A DNA stretch of 64,000 nucleotides, taken from assembly GCA_947311845.1 (NCBI GenBank), contig CAMZMU010000096.1, positions 12,913,043 to 12,977,042 of the forward strand, written 5' to 3'. This DNA comes from Poa pratensis (taxonomy: Eukaryota; Streptophyta; Magnoliopsida; Poales; Poaceae). The translations under genes were made by a program, and so were the position numbers. The notes beneath the pieces are model-generated. The model was not told where the DNA came from. It did no database searches and worked only from the letters and a program-made list of their open reading frames with translations. Position 1 is the first letter of the stretch; the number at the start of each line of letters is the position of its first letter. Below are positions 57,088-64,000 of this stretch, one piece after another.

Positions 57088-59895
57088 CTAAATTTCAACA
57101 GCATGGCACCGGCTGCAAGGCTCCACAACATTTAGCTTAGCTCTAGAGGGAACTTTTCCCTCGATGTATTTTCCGATAACCAAGACTGCTCTGTGGGCTT
57201 CCATTGGTCTACTCAGGGAGAAGCATTTGGCTGGTCTGCCATCAGAACACCTAAAAACCCCATCAGTGATGTCCAATGTAAGGCACTGCATCGACGACGA
57301 ATTCTCGAGAATATGGGACGTCAGCTCCACCAAGCTCTTTGAAGAGTAAAACCTAGAGATCTTCACTATCCAGAGCTTGTCATGCTGGTGTCCTGGCATC
57401 TGCCGAAGATGCGGGGGGTCTTCGCAAAGCAATTCATCGGTGCATTCTGGCCATACCAGTACCTGACGTTAAACAAACAGTTCAACTACTTGAGTTAATG
57501 GTTCGACCGTGGAGACTTGTTATATTTGCAGTACGAACAGTGACCTACCCTCAGTATGAACGTCTCCAAGGAGGGAGCGGCAACTAGAAACGAAACCAGA
57601 GAGAAATAATCGTAGGCCTCAATGATTCGAATACTCAAGTGCTTCAGATGGAGGAACTTGCTAGGAGCCAAGGGCACCGCCATATTTACCATCTGCATAC
57701 TCCCTCCGTTTAGGTTTATAAGTCCTCTACGTATCCCTAGGTCGCAAATTTGAGCAACATAATATGATTTATATATTGTAAAAAATATATAATTAGAAAA
57801 TTCAGACTTTATATTTTCTAGTGGTATAATTTTTGTATTTTAATTTTTTATTATATTAGTTAAATTCACGACCTAGGGATACGTAGAGGACTTATAAACC
57901 TAAACGGAGGGAGTAATAAAGATGCCTCATGTTAATTATTATTAGAAGGTACCACCCATGTTCTATGCATAATAATGACACTGACTAATCATAACAAGTT
58001 TTAGAATATATACCTCACAACGTGAAAATATGCTAAGAGTTTCAAGATTCGGCAAGATGGATGGCAGCTCTTCGCGTGCATAACAGAGGAGGCGGTAGGA
58101 TAGCATATCTAGGTTCTTCAGTCGCAACGACTCTCCAAGTGAAACCTCTACTTGGTCAGACGTAGTAAAGTGAAAGCTACAAATATTGGGAGCTTGGATC
58201 TTTAGTATACGCAGTCTATCGCAATCCAACACCTGCAGGTGGCTGAGCCGCTGCAGCCAGACAGGTATCTTCAGGCAAGTTATCTCGGCGCACCTCCTGA
58301 GTTTCAACCGCTCCAAAGCGACAGAGCTGGAAAGAAGGCACCCTAGCTCGTCCCCTGTAATTTGCACACAATCGAGATGCAGCATTGTCAGGCTTCTCAA
58401 GCAACCAAGGCTGGCTGTAGGATGGAAGGCACAGTGAACAAGGTGAAGATGGCAGATCGAGCTTCCATTCCCATCAGATAGAACTGGGCATGGGAAGTTG
58501 CATGCCGCCTCTCTCATAGGCATCACAAGGGTCAGTTTTTCGATGCCTTTTGTAACGGCTATCTGAAGCCACCTGTCGAGATATTTATAGGCCTCGGGCT
58601 GGTAATAAGAGGAGAAATCAAGCTCGAATGTCTTCACACCGATGCCTGAGTGTTTTTTCAAGATGTGATCAACTCTGCTACTGAAATCCAGGTCAGCCCA
58701 CAACCAGAGTGATTCACTATCAAATATGAGGTTGGGATAACATCTCCAGGAACGTAGAAAGGCATGAGAAACGCAGGCAGTACGGGCAGCATCTCGCAAC
58801 GTCAGTAGGGAATGTATATGACACCAAATGTCCTACCTTCATCGGCACGGAGGGAGGGGTAGCCAATAGAAGCATATGGGGTAGAATTCCACTAAATTGA
58901 GCACTGCATAGACAAGTTTTTTTCCTTGAGTGTTACGAGTCAACAGTATAGGTAGGTTGATATGCGCTCGTGAAAATCAAAATGCATGGTAGATGTTTTA
59001 TTGCACAACAGCATGCTATATGGCAGCTTTTATTCTGAATAAAGTTTGCTTAAGGGCATACGTTACACTGAATCTGTACGTAGACTCTGGACATTACCAA
59101 GAACAAACACATAAGAATGGAATGCTTGTTGAGTTGAAAAGTATCGAGTTAGAACCGATAAGAGAAACATAATTGATTTGATCCATATAGAGTTAGTTCT
59201 GAGCTCGAGAAGAATGGCATGTTATAGATGTGGAAGAGGCAAGAGACAAGTTCCCTACTGGTAAGCATACACCCACAAATAGCTGGACAGCGAGTCTAGG
59301 AAAGAAAAGAGTCATAGCAAAAGGAACAGAAGCAACTGCTAGTAAGACGGATAGCTGTTTGCTCCTTAACATGATAACAAGGACAGACGGTTTTCTACCG
59401 CAGAGATAAATTTCATCTTGAACAGCTGGAGTAAAACAGGACTTGTAATGGAAATGTCTGCACGGTTTCATTTAGCTAGCATGCCAAGGTTGTCAGCCAA
59501 TTTGTACAGTATCATTCAAATTCATGGCGCACCTCTGGAAGCTCCATCACTGAATGTACGCTTATTCTGCCATCGTGGAAATCATCTTCTCGTAGGCAAG
59601 GTGACTCCTTTCTTATGGCAGATGAAGAAGACGTCGATCCACCTGCAACAGGAAACGGATATGGTAAGCAAAGGCAATATCGGTGTTGTTGTTCCTCCGT
59701 AGTTTCTAAAGAAGAGATGCGATTTGGGGCTAAAAAGATATGCGACTTGGAGACCCCTTAAAAAACAAATCTTTTTGTTCCGACCAATTTAAAAGCGCAC
59801 CGATTTTGCCGTCTGACAACGAATGAAAAGATCAGTGTCAGCTTACCGCGGATCTGGTGAAACTGCTGCTCCCGCTCCCGACATATGAGATCCAT
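57088..59895 (-). CDS. F-box/LRR/FBD-type protein, 498 aa, five exons, intact
   Basis: Exons on the minus strand are 59895-59847, 59642-59533, 58832-58014, 57692-57549 and 57462-57088; all are GT-AG and in frame. The F-box spans exons 2-3 (MELPE joined to DIWCHIHSLLTLRDAARTACV and SHAFLRSWRCYPNL). Exon 3 continues with leucine-rich repeats (LGCLRSLTMLHLDCVQI, LERLKLRRCAEITCLKI, LSHLQVLDCDRLRILKI). Exon 4 carries FLHLKHLSIRI. Exon 5 carries an FBD-like C-terminus (SSSMQCLTLDITDGV). F-box/LRR/FBD proteins are SCF substrate receptors, a very large and fast-evolving plant family; the target is unknown. Exon 1 is only 16 codons (MDLICREREQQFHQIR). A Stowaway MITE forms most of intron 3 and ends 7 nt before its acceptor. 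Confidence 0.88.
57700..57913. mobile_element. Stowaway MITE in an intron of the F-box/LRR gene
   Basis: CTCCCTCCGTTTAGGTTTAT at the left and its inverse at the right, flanked by TA (57698-57699 and 57914-57915); 214 bp. On the gene's strand, only TA plus TGCAG separate its end from exon 4. Confidence 0.92.
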
Positions 59896-60540
59896 GGCAT
59901 TGGGCATTGGCACGCACGACTGATGTGAGAAATCAAGGGCAGTGAAAGGCGTCGGGTTCTGCTGTTTTTCCACTTCTTGTTTTCTCCCAATCGATCTCTC
60001 TGTGCGCACAGCAACAAGGCGAGCGCTAACAGGGAGGAGATCCCACTCGAAACCGGAATCTGTATCTGGGTTGGACGAGGCGGCGTCCGTGATGGAAAGA
60101 AATCGAATCGCCGGGCGGCGAGGAGGGAATCATCGATCGATCGATCGGGAGAGGAGAGAGTTGTACTGCGCGCGACCTGCTCTGGCGATCCTGAAGTCAT
60201 ACTGAACCACCGTCCGGCTCGGAGAAAATTGTTCCTCCGACGGAGAAGATACGGCCACGCCCAGCCGTGTCCTTAGCCTAGCCTAGTTCTCCTCTCATGG
60301 CACGCCGCGGCTGCCCGGCGACGTGGTTGACACCGACGAACTTTTCTTCCCTTACTTTGGAACTATCCGTTTGGTGCGATTGATTGGGCTGGACTGAAGC
60401 CTGAGCACTCAACTGAACCTGCTGGATGAACCGAAGTTACGATGCGTGTCGGGCCATCCGTTCTTTGTGGTCGCTGAAGTTGTTCTTTGTTTGCAAATCC
60501 GCCAAAGCCTGGCGGCGAGCTCAGAATCCACAGCCTCGCA
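59896..60540. other. 5'UTR and promoter region of the F-box/LRR gene
   Basis: Upstream of the minus-strand ATG at 59895. It contains a GATCGATCGATCGATC repeat near 60133 and no clear TATA box. Open frames here are not supported as genes. Confidence 0.4.
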
Positions 60541-61216
60541 ACTGTTTAGTTAGCATCGTCACGTTCTAGAGTGGACAAATGGAGCCCCGGCTACAGGAGT
60601 CCTTTGTTTATTTTTTTTAAAACATATTTTGAAACTAAAAAAATCTGAAAAAAATCATAGATATAAGCAATGTTATATTTACTAACGTGTAAAATGCCAA
60701 CTAGAAATATCTTATATTTTGGAGGCTGCACAAAAACAACAGTGTCTGACATTTGAAAGTAGTGAACACTGCAACTCTTCCAAAACTGAGCGGGTGTAGA
60801 TCGACGTACGAAACTGTCAGATTTTATTATTTTTGTGACACTTAGAATATGAAATAATTTGATTTCAAATTTGAATGTTAGTAGAATACAAGATTGTATG
60901 ATATTTTTTTCAAAAAAATTGAAAGCTCAGAATATGATTTTTTGAAAATTATAAAAAGAAAGGCTTCATGGAGTTTGGCCTCCATTTATGGTTACCGTGT
61001 CATGTCCACCCTGTAATAGCTACTACGAAGTTGTCGACCTTTTCTCCTTTTTGCGGGTTACAACATTATCAACATTAAGGATTCTTTTCAATATCTTTGA
61101 AGCTTCAAGATATGATTTATGACAATTTTAAAAATAAAAAAGCTGCATGAAACTTGGGCCTCCCATTTGCCGCTTCCTCGTCAGGTCCACCCCTGTAAGG
61201 CCTGTGATAGCTACTA
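60541..61216. repeat. Diverged direct duplication, copy A and start of copy B
   Basis: About 60916-61070 (AATATGATTTTTTGAAAATT, TCATGTCCACCCTGTAATAGCTACTACGAAG, CTCCTTTTTGCGGGTTA) is repeated at about 61105-61216 and resumes at 61496-61540. Copy B is interrupted by nested MITEs at 61217-61495. Confidence 0.75.
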
Positions 61217-61495
61217 CTGCCTCCGTTTTTTAACATTGCGTCCTGGGTATATGATGACTCTGATAGTATTAAAATTGTAGTATAGATGTTAATATTTGTT
61301 CTTATATATTTGGTTAAATGTTACAAACTTTGACTTTTACGAAACCCAGAATGCAAAGTAGTACTCCCTCCGTTCCAATTTAATTGACTTGCTATACACC
61401 ATATGTGGATTTACCTAGTGTCTAGGTAAATCCACATATGGTGTATAGCAAGTCAATTAAATTGAAACGGAGGAGGTACTTGTGAACGGAGGCAG
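61217..61495. mobile_element. Outer Stowaway-type MITE carrying a nested MITE
   Basis: CTGCCTCCGTTTTTTAACAT at the left and GAACGGAGGCAG at the right, flanked by TA (61215-61216, 61496-61497). The equivalent uninterrupted site, GCTACTACGAAG, is visible near 61019-61030 in the paralogous copy. Confidence 0.85.
61364..61476. mobile_element. Nested Stowaway MITE, almost perfect palindrome
   Basis: CTCCCTCCGTTCCAATTTAA to TTAAATTGAAACGGAGGAGG, 113 bp, with the centre at TAGTGTCTAGG and TA on both sides. Nearly every base pairs across the centre, implying a recent insertion. Confidence 0.92.
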
Positions 61496-61497
61496 TA

Positions 61498-62726
61498 CGA
61501 AGCTGTTGAACTTTTTTCTCCTTTTTGCGGGTTATTAGGCAAGCTGTTGAACTTAGCAGTGCAGACGTACGAAACCTTGTGCAAAGTACAAATGTGTCAC
61601 TGTACCAGCAGCTAAATGTAACGTGAACCCACGCAACACAACACATGCATGCACGACGGGATAGCCCGGCGAAGCTTCTCACCGTGCGTGTCCCGATGCT
61701 TCACCGCACCACTCTGAATTCTTGTCGACGAACGAAGAATTGATTCCCGTGTGGAATTTGGAGATGAGGAGCGAGGTTGCGTGGGTTGTCTTCTCCGGCC
61801 GGTGCGTGCAAGATATGGCTGGTGCCACGCCCACGTTCGCGCGCGCGACCATCTGCGGCTCACCGGCCGGTTGCCCAAGATCTACTTCCACCTTAATCAC
61901 TCTTGTTTTTTTTGTTTTTCTTACTTGCCCACCCTACACATTTTCCAGACGTTTGATATGGCTACGAAAAAAAATAAGTGTTGCGTGTGTTTGTGAACTC
62001 GGGCTAAAAAGAAACTAGTATTTCAAAGTTTCAAGAAACTATGGGAAAAAACATCTAGATGTAGTTCACGATATATCTTACCAGTGCTGAAGTGCGTAAA
62101 ATTTCAACACAAATCAAGTGTAATGAACAGTACACAATTTCAAACCAAAAATCTTTCGGAATCTGTCATTTTTTGTGTATCCTGGAATATAAGTTATTTC
62201 ACACTGGGCTTTTACACGCTCGTAGTATATCCTACTTTCTTTATGTATGTCTATATTTTTATATAATTTTTTTAAAACGTTCAATTGTTATTTTTTAAGT
62301 TTTCATAATAAAAAGGTCTAGTGTAGCTTGAGCTCCAAAGCGGTTTCCCAATGAAAAATCCTACACCCAAAAAATTACGGGCTTGTTTGGTTCAAAAAAA
62401 AAGTAAAGCAATATCTTATAAATAGGAAAAATTCCCTATGAAAAATGCTATATCTATTCCATGGTTTTTTTTTTTGCGCCAAATCTGATCGATGGGTCCG
62501 GAATTTACTGTTCATGAAATCTGCCTAATTTTGGTCATTTCGATTGGGATCAAGATGTCTACGCAGGTAATCAAAAATTTCTAGAAGCCCGCGCGCCCCT
62601 AGCCTACGGAAGGCGCCGAGGCGTAGCCACTGCCCACTGCCCAAGTGGTCATGAAAACTTGAGACAGCTTCGAGGTGGTTAGATAGAAATCCGGGACAAG
62701 CTAGAACGAAGCACCAACGGCGGCAA
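61498..62726. other. Intergenic, nothing recognised
   Basis: AT-rich with a short GC-rich stretch at 61.65-61.88 kb. No gene structure was found. Confidence 0.35.
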
Positions 62727-62747
62727 CACGTGCGCCTATATATAAAT
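62727..62747 (+). promoter_or_regulatory. G-box and TATA box of the phytyl-ester-synthase-like gene
   Basis: CACGTG (62727-62732) lies immediately upstream of CTATATATAAAT (62736-62747), giving a start near 62775 and a 5'UTR of about 90 nt. G-boxes bind bZIP and bHLH factors in light or ABA responses. Positional inference. Confidence 0.6.
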
Positions 62748-62867
62748 TTTCAGACTGATACGGAGCCATCGATTGGGCAGCCTTCCCAAGACACGTCTCT
62801 CTCTCAAAGTCCAAACACAAGCTTCACGACACGCACCAGTGATCAAGAGCTAGCTGAGCGCGCGCGC

Positions 62868-63213
62868 ATGGCTGCCGCCGCGGCCACGTCGTCGGCCGTC
62901 GCGCCACCGCGCCCGCGTCTCCTCTCCCTCCGGTTCCGGCCGCAATCATGCTCCCAACGCAGGCCGTCGCGGTGGACAGCGTCCAGCTCGGCCTCCGCCA
63001 GGGGCAGAGCGGGTCCGCGGCCGCAGCCCGCGCCGTCGTCTGCATCTGTGGACGCAACGGCGGCGACCAGGAGAAGACCAGGGGTGAGGGAGTACGTGGA
63101 GGCGGCGCGGGAGATGGCGCGGCGGCCGGACGGCGGACCGCCGAGATGGTTCTCGCCGCTCGAGTGCGGTGGTGAGCGCGTCCCCGGCGCGCCGACTCTG
63201 CTCTACTTGCCCG
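62868..63213 (+). CDS. Chloroplast acyltransferase-like / phytyl ester synthase family, first exon only
   Basis: The ATG at 62868 opens a Ser/Arg/Ala-rich, acid-poor stretch of about 70 residues, a typical chloroplast transit peptide (MAAAAATSSAVAPPRPRLLS). Then come VREYVEAAREMARRPDGGPP, RWFSPLECG and APTLLYLPG, the start of the alpha/beta-hydrolase part of the PES/DGAT-like family (Arabidopsis At1g54570, At3g26840). The exon stops at a GT donor (63214) after the first base of the Gly codon; the family usually continues with IDGVGLGL. No second exon was found up to 64000, so the rest lies beyond the window. The enzymes esterify phytol and diacylglycerol in plastoglobules during senescence. 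The same frame is open upstream of the ATG without another good start. Confidence 0.8.
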
Positions 63214-64000
63214 GTATGTACGCCATTCCTCTTCTCCTCTGCTCGCGTAGCTGCGTTGAAGAAAATACATAGCTCCATGTATATTTTTCTACACGCCGTT
63301 TGAATACGCTCGTGCTTTTTCTGAATAGTGATAGTGACAAAGCATGGAGTTTGAATATTCTTTCTTTTCATGGTCTACAGAAAAAAGAACTTGAATATTC
63401 CCAAGTGGTGACATGGTACTGCCTGATCACTTGAGATGCCATGTTATTTAAACACATCAGGAACAGCACTATAATAAGATACACGCCATCGAAGATCAGG
63501 TTTATTTGCTTAGATTATGGATATCCAAGATTAGGTAGGTGGCTTGCACTGTCACTCGTGGTATCCAATGTTATTGACTTGCTTGGCCACTTTCAGATCC
63601 TCAAAACCATGAGCAACACAGACCAGACAAAAAAAAAAACACTGCGAAAATCTCACACGGTGTGGGCCACGTGCTGCTCGATTTCTCACTATTATTAGCA
63701 TGAGAAAACTAGGCTTTCTTCGGCGGTTGGTGGCCGCCGGAAGTGGCAGCAGGATCAGCTGGACAGTGACACTCGTACTGATTTGCCTGGTTGTTGCAGC
63801 TAACGTATCCTGGGTTCAGATGTAGTGCCACCAAACACTGAGGGCTTTGATTTTCTTTTCCAGATTCAGATGTGTCCTATAAAAATGTTCCCAGGATTGT
63901 TCGTTTTTTTTGGGCTATTACCAACTGCACTATGGCTGGATGATTGGAGCTCTAGAACATTTTCTCATTGCTTGAACTGAATCACTCTGCTTTCTGCCAG
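63214..64000. other. Presumed first intron of the phytyl-ester-synthase-like gene
   Basis: AT-rich sequence with no exon carrying the expected hydrolase motif. Acceptor-like sites occur near 63800 and 63865 but no matching coding sequence follows. Confidence 0.4.

Overview
This is plant nuclear DNA, most likely from a Pooideae grass and probably a Triticeae species. Multi-exon GT-AG genes sit among Stowaway, Tourist, MULE, hAT and CACTA elements and LINE remnants that look grass-specific. Species assignment is inference. No bacterial, viral, CRISPR or toxin features were seen.

Layout. 1-4 kb holds LINE remnants and a 1.46-kb retroposon with a 15-bp target-site duplication (TSD). 4.2-5.7 kb is an intact six-exon bHLH transcription factor gene (+). 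7.2-7.8 kb is a LINE fragment carrying a second, small LINE insertion. 8909-21903 is one structurally complete 13.0-kb CACTA transposon: matching CACTACCGGAAA termini, ACA TSD and GCCGTG subterminal repeats. It contains an intact seven-exon accessory ORF, a frameshifted transposase, a long hairpin in the presumed transposase leader, a 353-bp tandem array that reverses orientation, and a captured gene fragment. 22.5 kb has a PIF/Harbinger deletion relic.

26.5-32.7 kb is a CFAP20/BUG22 gene (-) with two 1-bp frameshifts, a 2.4-kb hAT element and a Stowaway MITE in one intron. 33.1-35.1 kb is a degenerate ~165-bp repeat field. 37.2-39.0 kb is an intact CYSTM-type gene (-) with a GC-AG first intron, followed by tRNA-Asn(GTT). 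39.3-43.1 kb is LINE material. 43.9-46.3 kb holds a MULE foldback and two copies of a ~0.5-kb block that carry different insertions. 48.0-52.4 kb is an F-box gene (-) split by a 3.0-kb LINE. 53.0-53.6 kb is an ATL-type RING-H2 gene (+) with one frameshift. 57.1-59.9 kb is an intact five-exon F-box/LRR/FBD gene (-) with a Stowaway MITE at a splice acceptor. 61.2 kb has a MITE nested in a MITE. At 62.9 kb a chloroplast phytyl-ester-synthase-like gene (+) starts and runs off the window.

The genes do not form one pathway; this is a gene-rich island shaped by transposition. The least explained features are the strand-asymmetric hairpin upstream of the CACTA transposase, the orientation-switching 353-bp array, and the repeated 1-bp homopolymer losses in conserved exons, which are either sequencing artefacts or widespread pseudogenisation.
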